This document shows, in pieces, positions 1-11,270 of a DNA stretch of 64,000 bases. The DNA is from Cloeon dipterum. Taxonomy: Eukaryota; Arthropoda; Insecta; Ephemeroptera; Baetidae. Numbering within the stretch: position 1 is the stretch's first letter; each line of letters starts with the position of its first letter. The position numbers and the translations under genes are program-made. A model generated the notes under the pieces. That model ran no database searches. It was not told the DNA's origin and worked only from the letters and a program-made list of their open reading frames with translations. The stretch lies in the NCBI RefSeq assembly GCF_949628265.1, contig NC_088790.1:21828545-21892544 (forward strand), written 5' to 3'.

Positions 1-872
1 TTCATCACATGCCTGGTGCTGGCTTCAGGTGTGAAAAATTCGTGGGAACCTAAATGTAAAAAGCTGTTTGGGTGTTCATGTTGTGAGATGAAATTAGAAT
101 TGTTTCAAAGCTTTGTGAATCCCTGAAATGACCAGAGTCAAGTGAATCTTAGAATGTGGCTATTTTGTTAAGTGAAAATATGCGAAGGTGAGCAAATGTA
201 CTAAAAATAAATGTAGATGACGTTTTGAATTAATAATGCCGAGTTTGATTGTTTCTCATTTTTTTTTATTGAATATAATACGACAGTTACCTTCTCTAAT
301 TCAGGTAGTATAAGCGTCTTGTCTAATAATGTTGCATAAAATGTTGGCTGGATAAAATAGTCTCCAACAAAAGAGATAATTATTATTTATTTACTCTTTA
401 AACATGAACAGGTTGTCAGAACATGGCTCCTAGTGCAGATATATATTTTGTTGAAAATGCAGCACAGGTAATTATTCGGAAGGCTCTTATGATTGCTATG
501 AGAAGCAGCAGTAACTTTTATTTATTCATGTTGGCAAAGTTGCTTAGGAATTTTCTTATACCTATGGCTTGGATAAAAGTTTATAAAATACTAGAATAAG
601 AAAGAGTGACAGGTCTTCTCTTAAACACCGCCAAATTATTTGACTATTACCAGTGAGAGCTACTTATAAGCTCGCCGTCTGAACATCACACCAACTTTCA
701 GTTTCCTAACTAACATCACTGCCAATCATAGTTGGATAAGTATATAAGCTTATAACGGCAAGTAAAAAACAATTTCATTACAAAAGAGAATAAATAGGGA
801 CTTGAAGCAATTAGAAACCAAATGGCGCCGATAATTTGAGGCTTGGACAGTGCAAATTTAGGGACAAACCAT
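1..872. other. Region downstream of syntenin, probable 3' UTR
   Basis: This AT-rich stretch lies beyond the syntenin stop codon and should hold its 3' UTR on the minus strand. TTTATT (AATAAA on the minus strand) occurs near 516-525, 383-390 and 262-270; which is used cannot be told. A plus-strand AATAAA near 207 followed by a T-rich run could be the tail of a plus-strand gene ending just outside the window, but no coding sequence supports that. No other gene is seen. Confidence 0.45.
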
Positions 873-3572
873 TTAGATGGCAGGCTGAGAGTGGTCCATC
901 ATCTTGGAGATCAGACTGCCGTGCATCCTGAAAACAGCAAATATTTGTCAAGACTTGATTAAGAGTAGGGCAGCGTAAACTCACTTTTTGACCATGTGCT
1001 CGTAGAGGATGTGTGGCATGATGGTGAGGGTGACAACAGAGCTTGAGTTCCTGATGATGTTGGTAATTTCCTTATCATCCAGACCAATGACATTCTGTCC
1101 ATTCACTTCCATCAGTTGATGGTCAGTCAAAAGTCTGAAAATCAAAGCAGAAGAATAGTTTGACGTTTGACTAACAACTAATAAGTTTTAATTGTGATTT
1201 ATAAAAAGGTGTTACAAAATGAGGAAAACTCCCTAGTTGGTGGCGGAAACTTTCTCTTTGTCTGTACCTCAAGGGAGTAACATTTAAAAATTGTGCAAGG
1301 AGATCAATAATATAATAAATAGGAGCACTGGATTGTATTGCTATTTTTTCTAATACGGGTGAGCTCGTGCATTCGCCTCTTGACAATCAATACAATCAAA
1401 AAATAAAATTTTAAACCTCCAACTAGGGTTTTCTTTTTTCCAATTTTTTAAAATTCATTTATGTCTGGTCCAAGCAATCAGGTAAAATTTGAATAATAAT
1501 CTCAATTTAGCAAAATATTATTTTCAAAAATAGAAAATTTCTGGAGTATAAAATAAATTTGGTGGATTTACATTAGGGAAATTCATTAAATCTTCTACAG
1601 TGGACAAAAATTAAATAATATTGACTTTAAGATATATGGTACGCATAAAACATAAACACTAAACATAATTTTTTTGGTTAAAATGACTGCTTGAGTGATA
1701 AATCAAAAGGCATTTTTACCCATTACGAGCTGCAGAAGAGTCCTTTACAAGCCTTGTGATGGTTCCTTTGTTGAACTGGAAACCAATGTGATTTGTCGAG
1801 TCCTTGTGCAGCACCACGGTCCGCTCAAAAGGCCTGTTAACAAAATTGTAATGAAATGGGAATTTAAACAAATCATTAGCCATTTACCTGTCCCTGACAA
1901 TGATCTTGATGTTGTTCTTGTCACACTTCTTCAAGATCCTGTGGCCCTCCTCCATGTCCATGCCAGCGACATCTTGTCCGTTGATCTGCAAAATTTGATC
2001 TCCGAATTTGAGACCGGCCAACGCAGCAGGCGAGTTCTTGGAGACCAAGCAAACAAACAGGCCGTTGTTCACAGACCGCAGGCGAAGACCGATTTTGCCT
2101 TCGCCATCCTTGCACAACGTCAACTGCAATGCACCACAGGGTTAAATGATGACCTTTTGGGAAATGATGAGGAATCATCCGTTTTTATTGAGTTTTTAAA
2201 TATTATTTATAAATTCCACGAAAATAATTTGAGGAACTTAAAAACTGTTCAAAATCAATGTGAAATCTTGAATTGAAAATATTGAGCGTTTTATAGTGAA
2301 AAGTGCTCCATTTAGAAAAATTAACCGACTATTCTAGCACTTTCAGAGAGATGTGTACGTTTTTTGCAACTTTTCTTAAATTAAAAAAAAATTACTGCTT
2401 TAGTCCTATGTCAATTAAACATTGACATGTACTATAGGAATAACTTTTTCCTAGCTCTGATGAAGTTGGCAAATAGCTAAGGTCAATATTTATTCTGCCT
2501 ATATAAAGACTATTAAAAACAAATTTATGGAACTCAACTAAATCAGTTATTTTCATTTTAAAGTTCAATATTAAACGACAATAAATATTTAAAAAAATAT
2601 CATGTTGTTTTCAAAGTCCAATTTTCACGCGTTTCTACTCAAAGTTAAAAACTTTACAATGCTGGTGAAACCCAAAATAAAAGTCGACTAACATCTAAAA
2701 CCATCTGGTTTCGCCTAAAAAATATATTGTTTACGCAATGAGGATATACTCAAAATTTAAAATATTGGCAGATCTATTCAAATTACCTGTTCTGTGGAAG
2801 AAAAAAATAATGCGTTATTTCCAAAATGATTCTCTCTTGGCGCGAATCGTGAATTTGACCATGCAAAATCAGCTTACCTCTCTGATTCCGTGCGTCACTT
2901 GGGTTTTCTGGAATGCAAGACTCTGGTTGCTTATAGGAGCAACCATTCCACCGCGGTTTTGATACTCTTGCACTTGCTGTGGCAGTGCAATTTCAGTAGC
3001 GTGCGGCTGAAAGAGTGTAAAAATAAGACAAAACCAAACAACTGTGCCCAACACATGTGATAAAACACTAATTAAATATAAAATTGAATTAAAATAAGAT
3101 TTGATAATGTTTTTTTATAACAATTACTTACACTTTCATTAATTCCTGCTGATAAGCTAGGTATTAATAAATACTATTTTCTGATTAAGTTATCAGCTGA
3201 CGAAAAATGAAAGAATAAACCCACAGCACACTGTCAAATTTTCTGCAAAAACAAAAAGAAAACGTCTGTCGATGACGCACGCTACTCACAAAATGAGTTT
3301 GGACGAACTCGTCGGTGATTTGCAATCCCATGAAGTCTCCCAGGGAGGGATATAATTCCCCATTTCCTGCCACCGGGTACGGGGGTGGTGCGTTGGGGTA
3401 GGGGGTTGCTTCCTGCGCCACTTCAATCCGCCGCCGCTCTTCCTCCTGTATCTGAGCCTGAACGGGAGACAAAACAAATCATTAAAATTTTGATCCGAAC
3501 AATCTTATTGGTTTTGCTCACTCTCATCAGCTCATCCACTTTCATATCCTCCAAGCTGGGATACAGAGACAT
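873..3572 (-). CDS. Sdcbp: Syntenin (syndecan-binding tandem PDZ protein)
   Basis: Syntenin is a cytoplasmic membrane-associated adaptor. Its two PDZ domains bind C-termini of syndecans and other receptors, and its N-terminus links to ALIX/ESCRT in exosome formation (family knowledge). Coding exons on the minus strand are 3522-3572, 3290-3457, 2878-3006, 1888-2123, 1720-1833, 985-1134 and 873-927, totalling 903 nt or 300 aa (human about 298). All junctions are GT-AG and in phase. The protein opens with [17 protein letters not shown], nearly the human start. LYPSL occurs at residues 3-7 and 52-56, and PPPY at 41-44. PDZ1 spans about 113-195 (GKIGLRL loop, [10 protein letters not shown]). PDZ2 spans about 198-275 (NHIGFQF loop, [11 protein letters not shown]). 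The tail ends in MMDHSQPAI, close to the human C-terminus. An acceptor at 3580-3581, seven bases upstream of the ATG, implies a 5' UTR intron. Identity is very secure; only UTR limits are open. Confidence 0.97.
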
Positions 3573-4870
3573 GATGGGTCTGAAACAAAAGATAATCTGA
3601 TAAGTTAAACCTTGTACTCATTTCCTGGTTTTGTTGTTTCGATGATCTCACCTGCAGTGTACATACATCTTTGATAGTGACAAGAAATTAATAATATTTT
3701 TGGTTGTTAAGTTGACGAGAACAATAAGTGCACTGATATGCTGCTTTCAGCTTCCCCCTATTTATAAACGTGGAGCCCCAAAGCAAGACAGGAAGAGGGG
3801 GATTCTTTACTGAATGTATCGCCCCTGCTGCAAAAGTGCAAAACCTGACCACTGAGCTCGACAATGTTGTCAGGTGACTGCTCACATGACCGAGCTAAAG
3901 CTCTGCGAGCGCTTTTACTTTTGTGCTAATATTCGCACAACCTGGAAGAAAGGTGCGAAGAAGGATCTTACGCTTTCGGAAATCGAGAGTGAAAAAAGTC
4001 ACAATTATTGCGTACGAGGATGTAACAATTTATCGTCCTGGTCCCGGCAAAATTGCGCAACGTTCAACAAACACCCAAATTTTCATTGTCGAATTGATTG
4101 TTGACCTTTTCTTGCAACAAGGAAATTCGCGTTTGTTTGTTGAAAGTTACGCAATTTTGCCGGGACCAGGACGTTATAACTAGCAGAGAACGAGGATGTC
4201 CGAGACGTGCGTTGTTAATATGTAATAATTTCCAAAGGCATAATACAAAAAGTTGACACATTATAATAACTGTTAGTTACCGCAAAAAGTGAGTCATTGG
4301 TTAAAAATTCAGCTTTCGTTGGCACTAGCATAATAATTTCAAGCACCATATTACAACAGGATTATTAGATACAATCAGATAATTACCTCCCGATAATCCG
4401 TACCTTTCGTCTATTGAAAAAGGGGTCGTTTAGGGCGTGCTTTTCCGCAGTTTCCTTTTCCCAGACCAGCTATAGTATCGCCTGAACTTGACTGTCTAGA
4501 CAGCAAACACAAACCGTGCGCAAGTGTCAATAATCACGTGCGATGACGTCATATGACAAAAATATTATTTTACCAACGTTAGAAACGATTGAAATATAAA
4601 CTAAAATAAAAAATAAATTAAGAAACAAAGGGAAAATTAAAAAAGATATCAATTGACTCGAAATAATAATTTTCTCACAACACGATAAGTGTTTGGTAAG
4701 ATGAAAATGCAAATTATCACAAGAAAATTCTTCAATGATTAATATTGTGTTGGCAGCAATGGTCCAGCATGTTACGCCCACTTCGGCTGCAAATCATTGA
4801 CTAAGTGCAATCAAAAAATATTATTGTTAATTCAAGCTTGTGTACAGCTCCAAGTATTAAGAGTTGATCT
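3573..4870. promoter_or_regulatory. Divergent interval between syntenin and TMEM65
   Basis: The two start codons face away from each other across about 1.3 kb. The interval must contain the 5' UTR intron of syntenin. A plausible minus-strand donor (GGGAG followed by GTAATT) is near 4384, which would put the syntenin leader exon around 4390-4500. The TMEM65 leader would then lie between there and 4870. No clear TATA box is seen. An inverted-repeat element occupies part of the inferred intron. The leader-exon placement is inference only. Confidence 0.45.
4014..4199. mobile_element. MITE-like inverted-repeat element with 10-bp direct repeats
   Basis: Two arms at 4034-4072 and 4135-4173 are reverse complements at 37 of 39 positions, around a 62-bp spacer. 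The 10-mer ACGAGGATGT occurs at 4014-4023 and again at 4190-4199, like a target-site duplication. A 9-10 bp duplication would fit a Mutator-like family (inference). The extreme ends beyond the arms match poorly, so the true termini are uncertain. It lies in the presumed first intron of syntenin. Short open frames across it are a product of the palindrome. Confidence 0.7.
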
Positions 4871-7122
4871 ATGTCACTCAAAACAGCAGCCGTGGTGGCA
4901 ACTCGCGTATCGGCGCCGATCGGCGCCGCCAGCCTCGCCAAGCAGGCGTCGCTGTCCTCTTGTTCATGCCGTCGCACCAGCACAGCTTTTCCGGCTCTCT
5001 CTAGTCAACTCGGCCGCTCTGTCGGCGGAGCCGTCGGCGTCCAGTTGCGGCGCCACATCACGACAAAGTTCAGCAGCAGCGCGACAGACTCGACGCAGAA
5101 AATACCACTCACCAAGCAGCAAGCCGAGGACCTGGTTTTGAAACTGACCGAAGAGGAGCAGAAGGTGCTCATGTCTGCCATCCAGACTTTCCAGTCCGAG
5201 AAAACCAGGAAGGAATATAAAGGTTAACGCTGAATTTGTTAAATTAAAGAGATTCTAAAATTAATTTGGCTGTATAAAAATCATGTCATAATGATCCTCT
5301 GGAAACGTTTATTAAAATCTGATTATATCTAATAATTAGATAAATGTAAAATGTATGAGAGATTCATTGCAACTTGTTTTATTCTTTCAGTCATTTTCAA
5401 TGTGTAGACTAATTTTCAGGGCAACTTGCTGGCTGGAGATGGCGTTCAAAGCTGGGTCGGCCATCCTCTGTGCCCAAGCTGGGCAGCGCAGACGTCACTG
5501 GTTCCTATTGCCCCCTGCCTGAGGACTGGCTCGATAAAAAATTTGGTACATTTCAGCGTTTTTGATCTCGCATTGAGAGGTGCTTGGTGGTGGTGGCGCA
5601 GACAATTTATCATTATTTATCGTAGTAGTTCAATTATCAATATCCATTCTCATCAGATATTTTCATTCCTCCCGCTCAACCCTTTGTCCGAAAAATAGGA
5701 TGGAAACGTAAGAAACTAAAGCAGTGTGTGTTAGCTGACTTGTTTTGCCTCACTTTAGTAGATGTTTTCTTTCAATCCGTTTTCTATCAATAAATCTGCA
5801 AATTTTTCTTTAAAAAACCAATAAAAAATACAGTTCTATGTCCGTCAAATCATTCTGCACTCTCTGTCTCTTTTTCAATGTCCGGAAAACTCTGCATGAG
5901 TGTTGCAACAACTCTTCTTTCTAAACTGAAATTAGCGTTGGTAGACTCATATTCACGGAATTTAGTAAATTAAACTGTTTGTTATCTCTTGAAATACATG
6001 ATTTATGCCTTTTCACAATTCCACAGCTGAAACGCTGCCAGCACCAACAACAAAGGAGTTGGCGTACCGTAAGTGTCAGCAGATACATACACTGAGCAAA
6101 TAATCATGAGTTCTTTTGACTGCTTCAGTTGGTCTCCACAATGCGCTGCCATTCATTGGTTTCGGGTTTCTGGACAATTTCATCATGATAGTCGCTGTAA
6201 TATGATCGTGATATTCTAAACCTGAATTAATCAGTGATTCACGGCAGGGCGACTACATCGACTTGACCATTGGCACGACTCTCGGCATCAGCACAATGGC
6301 AGCAGCTGCCTTGGGAAACACGATCTCTGATGTTGCAGGAATTGGCTCTGCCTGGTATGTTTTTCATTGCTTATCTTGAGGATATGAATTGGAGGTTATC
6401 TGCAGTTAGCACAAAAATTCGTCCATGTCCCCTTCTATTCACATCTCTTAAATTATAAAAAATGAGACAGCAAAAATAGGGAGATAAGGAAAGTTTAAAA
6501 AGTTAAGTTGGTAGTCGTCCAGCACACCTAGATTTTTCTGGGGCTTTGTATTGAATTGACAAAAATTTTGCTGTAAATTTAAATAACTATTCAACCTGCA
6601 GAGCTAAGCAAAGCAACGTCTGAAACCGTTTAAAACTGCGTTTAAACCGAATTTAAACTGTCTTATTGCTGCCAGGTTTTTCTTCCCAAATTGATCCATG
6701 AATCAAAGCAACAAAATAATTTTGTGGATGGGAGATTTTTAGCTCCAGAGAAAAAAATCACCGTTTCTCTATAATTCGATAATTTATTTTAAACACATTA
6801 TTTCTTTTTACAGGTATGTGGAGAGCATTGTGCAAAAATTTGGCTTTAAGCCTCCGCCATTGTCGCCGATCCAGCTCGACATGAAAAGCAGTCGGAGGGT
6901 CGCTAACTTTGTAAGTTGACTGCTACAATAATTTCGTTTTCATTTAACTCAATATTTTTTCTTTCCCAGGGCCGGGCAATTGGAGTTAGTCTTGGGTGCT
7001 TACTCGGCATGCTGCCACTTTGGTTTTTGCCGACTGCACACAAAAGAGAGTCCGCAGAGCAGACTGATGATGTTCCTTCGGCTGACGAGGAACAAGTTAT
7101 TTCAACACCAATCTCTGGCTAA
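4871..7122 (+). CDS. TMEM65: TMEM65-type inner mitochondrial membrane protein
   Basis: TMEM65 is an inner mitochondrial membrane protein linked to respiratory function and ion handling (family knowledge). Exons are 4871-5222, 5420-5545, 6027-6068, 6129-6196, 6248-6354, 6814-6910 and 6970-7122, totalling 945 nt or 314 aa, all GT-AG and in phase. Residues 1-65 are rich in Arg, Ser and Ala with no acidic residue, as in a mitochondrial presequence. Hydrophobic segments follow: 174-196 (contains HNALPFIGFGFLDN), about 200-234 (contains GISTMAAAALGN), and about 268-283 (contains GVSLGCLLGMLPLWF). These match the conserved vertebrate core strongly. Residues about 118-165, with WRWRSKLGRPS and YCPLPEDW, have no clear match in the vertebrate protein as I remember it and explain the greater length (human about 240 aa). 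The start was chosen as the first ATG giving a presequence. The gene diverges from syntenin. Confidence 0.95.
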
Positions 7123-8576
7123 ACAGCTAGCACTTTTAGGAATTTCGTCTCTAAGACCCCAAGGTACTTACAGTTAGCTTCACAGTCTTCCTAGGAAAGG
7201 AGACGAAAAGCCTGTCTTCTAAATCTATATTTTCCTTCTAACTGACAAATTAGGGAACCATTCCTTATAAAATTTAAGGATCGCGCACACAGCTTTATGA
7301 AAAGTATAATAAACGGCAACTAGCCTCTCGTTGATGTGTTTAGCATGTAGAAAAGTCCAAAGCTGCTCATTATTTAATGAATACTTAACCACACAAGAAA
7401 GTCGGTACGTCCACAAAATGCACTTTGATTAGCAAAATCAATAAACAAGGAGGCACAACAAACACAATAACTAAGTGAGAGCTTATACAAGGCCAGCTAT
7501 TGAGGTTTTTAAGAATTATCTATTCACAGCTCTCTTCAGTTGTTGAGTTACCAAGTACAAAGAGACACCATATATTATGATAATATAAGATTTAAAAGTC
7601 TCCCCCATCCCCTTGTTCTGTTCTAAACCCATTTTTCATCTCAAGAGCTGGAGAAACAAATGTTTATTGGGATCAAATCAGTAAAAGATGTGCTATAGTG
7701 CTTAGATTATGGTAGGAATGTTCCAAATATGTAATACTGGAAAGAAGCAAGTCCATTAAAGCTGCTTTAAGAAAATTTAGCGTAGCTGAAAAAAATTGAT
7801 GTTATATTCTAGTTATCGCACACTTTTTAATATTGTTGGTATTTCTTGTATACACTTGTATACTTCTTCAGGTTGTGCTTGACTGGACAACGTGATCTAA
7901 TTTTATTCTGTTTGTTTTACGTGAAAATATTTGTATTTTCAATCAGGAATTCTGTGATTTATCGTGTATCAGCTAGAGAGAAGAATCTACTTTTTAAAAA
8001 TAACACTGCCGCCTTGCATATGAATCCCTTTAAAAAGATTGCTATAATGTATAGACTTGTATTTTTTATTAACTGTCTCCAATCAACATGCTTCAAAGCT
8101 GATTATCTAGGCTCAAATTAACGCTTTAGTACTGTTTTGGTAGACGTTGAGTTTTAGTTTTCAAAATATAACGCTTAGCTGTTCTTTCACCATAAATTAT
8201 TGATGCTATTTCAAATAATGTTGTACGTTGTGTCACAAATATATAAATCTCGACCAAGAGGAAAACATCTTAGTTTCATTTAAACTTACATGTTCGTCAA
8301 AGAAAACCAATATTTTATTTTCATTTGATTTTGCAAGTATTTTTGAGAAAAATCCCCCTGAAACTAAATGTGTTTGAAAATTATACTTTGATCATAACTA
8401 ATATATTGCTCAATTTTTTATATATTATGTATGTTGAGAAACCTCTCCACGGGTTTAAGCTATATTTATGTTCCTTTTTCTTTGAATAACTGATAAAATC
8501 ATAAGCGGGGTATGCAAAAGTACATATTTTGTCATTAGTTTTCAATTGTTTAAATAAAGTAAAAAATATAACGAAG
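7123..8576. other. 3' flank of TMEM65, AT-rich
   Basis: This stretch should include the TMEM65 3' UTR. Plus-strand AATAAA hexamers occur near 7307 and 7438. Beyond them the DNA is AT-rich with only short, compositionally ordinary open frames (for example 7846-8121). No conserved gene or repeat is seen. Confidence 0.5.
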
Positions 8577-8930
8577 CCGTTGGCTCGCATTGTTTGGCGT
8601 GAAGCTGCAAGGTGAGAATCTGAGGTGTGCGGGCTAATTGGGGCCTACATTTGATTCCCTAGCGCATTGCAATGACGAGATCATTCGGATGTGGATGGAT
8701 TGCGAAAGCTTTCCGACTCACTACTTTCCAGCATGCGTGAATCAATGTCACGGAACGAATGTATATGGCGTTTTAATTTAATATCCAAGTGCGGGGGCAA
8801 AAACATGAGCTGATAATCCTTTTCTGTTCTGAGCTTTCTCCAACGGCGCTCGCGTTCTCATGATAATCGTGATATTTCTGGGGTGGGTAGTTTTCGCGAG
8901 TTGTTCGCTATCAAGAGGTCGCCCATCTCA
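8577..8930 (+). repeat. Dispersed repeat R, copy 1
   Basis: About 350 bp here aligns in the same orientation with 39768-40157. Shared blocks include TTGGCTCGCATT, CATTCGGAT, TTGCGAAAGCTTTCCGACTC, GTGCGGGGGCA and AGTTTTCGCG. The segment is more GC-rich than its surroundings. Spacing between blocks differs, and copy 1 has a one-base gain relative to copy 2 within the best-conserved part, so no shared reading frame is kept. It could be a diverged transposable element or a conserved non-coding RNA or regulatory unit. No terminal repeats were found. Confidence 0.6.
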
Positions 8931-10330
8931 AAAAAGAAGACCCGATACAAAATCACTCCAAAAAATTTAAACAGTATTAAAATAAATTGAAATTTCCACT
9001 TTTGCTTGTTGAAAATGATTTAGATAAGAACACGAAAAGATAGAATTCAATTTAAGAGAATTACACGCAAGTATAATTTTAACTATGCGCACTCCCTTTG
9101 CAGAGGTGCATGTTTCAAATTTTGCTGTCTCGTTATGTTTAGAAGAAAATCTCACAGTTGGAAAGGAAGAGATAGGCAATCCTTCGGATAGCTTGGATGT
9201 GCGGGTTGCATAATGCTAAAAACCTCGTAATCCGTACATGTTTATAACTACTCAGACCACTTGGTTATATATTCAATACTCAATATTAATTGATCACAAG
9301 TTTTGCATCTTCAAACTGGATTTTCCTTCCCGAAAACGAGATAATATGTACTCATTGACAATCAAGGACACAATATTGCTACGCTCAGATCATATCCATT
9401 CTCTGATTTATGCGAGAATTTTGGGAAAATGCTCTCACTATAGAGACGCTAGGATCATCGTGGGCTGTTGAGACATTTTGAGCGTACTGTATGCGCATAC
9501 GCAAAAATGCAAATTACAGGAGCCCTACAGTCAATCACAGTTCACCGATTTAAATTATTCGCAGTGCTTGTTGTTCGGTCGCTATAGTTATCGTATCACG
9601 CGGCTGCCACGCTGTATGGTCGAGCGGTGCACTCAGCAAGACACGCCATAGCTTTTCAAAACTTACAAAATGCTGAGCATGAAGAAATAGTGTCTAGTCC
9701 ACTGGTGCACCGGCTAGCTGGGCCATGTCAAAAAGTGCATAATATGCAGAGGCAGGTGGAGATCGGGGAGGGGGTGGTTTAAATAAAAAAATCAGCTCCC
9801 TATACAATTTTCGGAAGAGTGGGTATAAAGTCATCGTGTACATATTATCCCTATCACATTGCCACTATTTTTCTTGAAATTCTGAGAGATAATTTGAACA
9901 GAATTTTTAAAAAATCGTATATTTATCATGTTAATTTCACATTTCTTTCATTCGCTTTGATATTTGCTTGTAAGTTCCCAATTTACAATTTATCATTAAT
10001 GAGAATTAAAAATACATTGTTTGAATGAGTAGGCTTTCACCACCATAAATTCAAAATCTTATTCTCTTTGGATATTTTCCTTGCATTTTCCAAGATAATT
10101 GAGTAAATTTTAATATTAAAATTTTGAAGAATTCACTAGTTATGGGTCTGGGTTAATTTTTATCTTTTTGTTTTTAAATAGTTATTATCTTGAGTGTACA
10201 CACAGTTTACGCGTGAGGAAAAAAATCTGAATAATTCGCAAAAGTAAAGAACAGCTTGTATGCGATTTGGGGGTAAGTGTGTTAACCTTCAGAGTGCGAG
10301 ACCATGACATCTGTTTGCACGCCCTTGTCT
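8931..10330. other. Non-coding, mostly AT-rich
   Basis: No conserved protein or splice-supported exon is seen. A somewhat GC-richer patch at 9595-9660 contains a fragment resembling a tRNA A box (TGGTCGAGCGGT), but no B box or cloverleaf follows. The rest is AT-rich filler. Confidence 0.4.
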
Positions 10331-10511
10331 GGCAGATTATCTAATTTCGACAATAGACCTCGCGGCGGCGGCGGCGGCGGTGGCTTGACTGAATAATACA
10401 ACGCGCGCGCGGCGAAAAGCAAGATTAATTGTTGGCAATTTTTCGGCTCGTGAGCGAGGTGGTGAAGTTTTTTGGGGTTGCCCTTGCTTCTAGCACTAAT
10501 ATTGTTTCCAG

Positions 10512-10515
<4 letters not shown>

Positions 10516-10566
<51 letters not shown>

Positions 10567-10707
10567 GCTGGGATCAAATCCGGGGGTGCGGAGAGCGGCC
10601 GCCGACTCGGGGGTGCAACAGGTTGCTACTAAAACAAATATCAACTGTCATTTGTCTGTGTTGCCAGCTTTTTTCGTAAGCACACGTTAAACAGCACACT
10701 CCTCCAT

Positions 10708-10746
<39 letters not shown>

Positions 10747-10766
10747 CTCTCTCTCTCTCGCTCTCT
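10516..10766. repeat. Facing GA and CT microsatellites in a GC-rich island
   Basis: An uninterrupted (GA)n tract fills 10516-10564 and a (CT)n tract fills about 10710-10766 with two G interruptions. They are 145 bp apart and mutually complementary, so they could pair as a long stem or form triplex DNA. The enclosing island (10360-10800) also has a GGC triplet run at 10364-10381 and a NotI-type GCGGCCGC. GAGA-type tracts bind GAGA factor in flies (established), but use here is inference. The long open frames over this stretch are repeat artefacts. Confidence 0.85.
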
Positions 10767-11114
10767 GCGGCGTTCACTCACACTGACACTCACTTAGCAC
10801 CCCTTGCTCCCGAGCCTCTCCCTTTTGACTCTTGAACTGGTGCTTTATATTTCATTAAACAATTCGTCCGCGATGATTGTGCTCTGACGACTAATTGATT
10901 TGGTAACTGGGCAACTTGTAATGTTGCTCAGATTGGCTCACTCAGAGCGATAATTGTTCTAACTTGGTCCCTTGAATGGTGAAATCTGGGAATATGTATT
11001 GTATTTTATTGACTTAAAGATTTAAATAAAAAAATTGCGTTTACTGTGCGAAATAAATCTGCCTTATATTTTTGTTGACAGCATTGATTAAAATATGCAC
11101 ATTGATTTTACAAA

Positions 11115-11270
11115 TCATAAAACTTTCTGTAAAAATGTAGTCGATTTCAGCCGTATGGCCCACTTAATCAGTCTCGCTATGTAGTGTGCTCTCCTTGAGT
11201 TGCGGCGCACGCATGCACATCCTTCCACTTGCGTGCCAAGTGATATCATAATGTTGTGTGGCAATAAAAG
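11115..11270 (-). pseudogene. Orphan last exon of the degenerate S1-like family
   Basis: A 52-codon frame follows a T-rich tract and an acceptor-like AG (minus strand, exon start 11270) and ends with TGA at 11115-11117. It contains PHNIMISLGTQVEGCAC, which lines up with YLNDFLIAVGTQVEG and HYNTFLVAVDTQVEG in the last exons of the two downstream paralogues. At the DNA level CCACTTGCGTGCCAA is identical to the 12.2-13.5 kb gene. The later residues ARLIKWAIR resemble the C-terminal helix of trypsin-like proteases. None of the other five family exons is found in the next kilobase, so this is probably a remnant. An intact gene with unrecognised upstream exons is a less likely alternative. Confidence 0.5.

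Noticed and set aside
1695..2276. 193-codon plus frame
   Set aside because: It lies antisense to syntenin exons encoding the PDZ domains; the minus-strand reading is clearly the real one.
3874..4183. Overlapping plus frames across the inverted-repeat element
   Set aside because: Open only because both arms of the palindrome lack stops; no protein similarity.
5426..5698. 90-codon plus frame
   Set aside because: Wrong-frame reading of TMEM65 exon 2 running into the intron.
9595..9660. tRNA-like sequence (TGGTCGAGCGGT)
   Set aside because: Only an A-box-like piece; no B box, acceptor stem or anticodon loop could be formed.
10282..10777. Several frames with long Arg-Glu or Ser-Leu repeats
   Set aside because: Direct translations of the GA/CT microsatellites.
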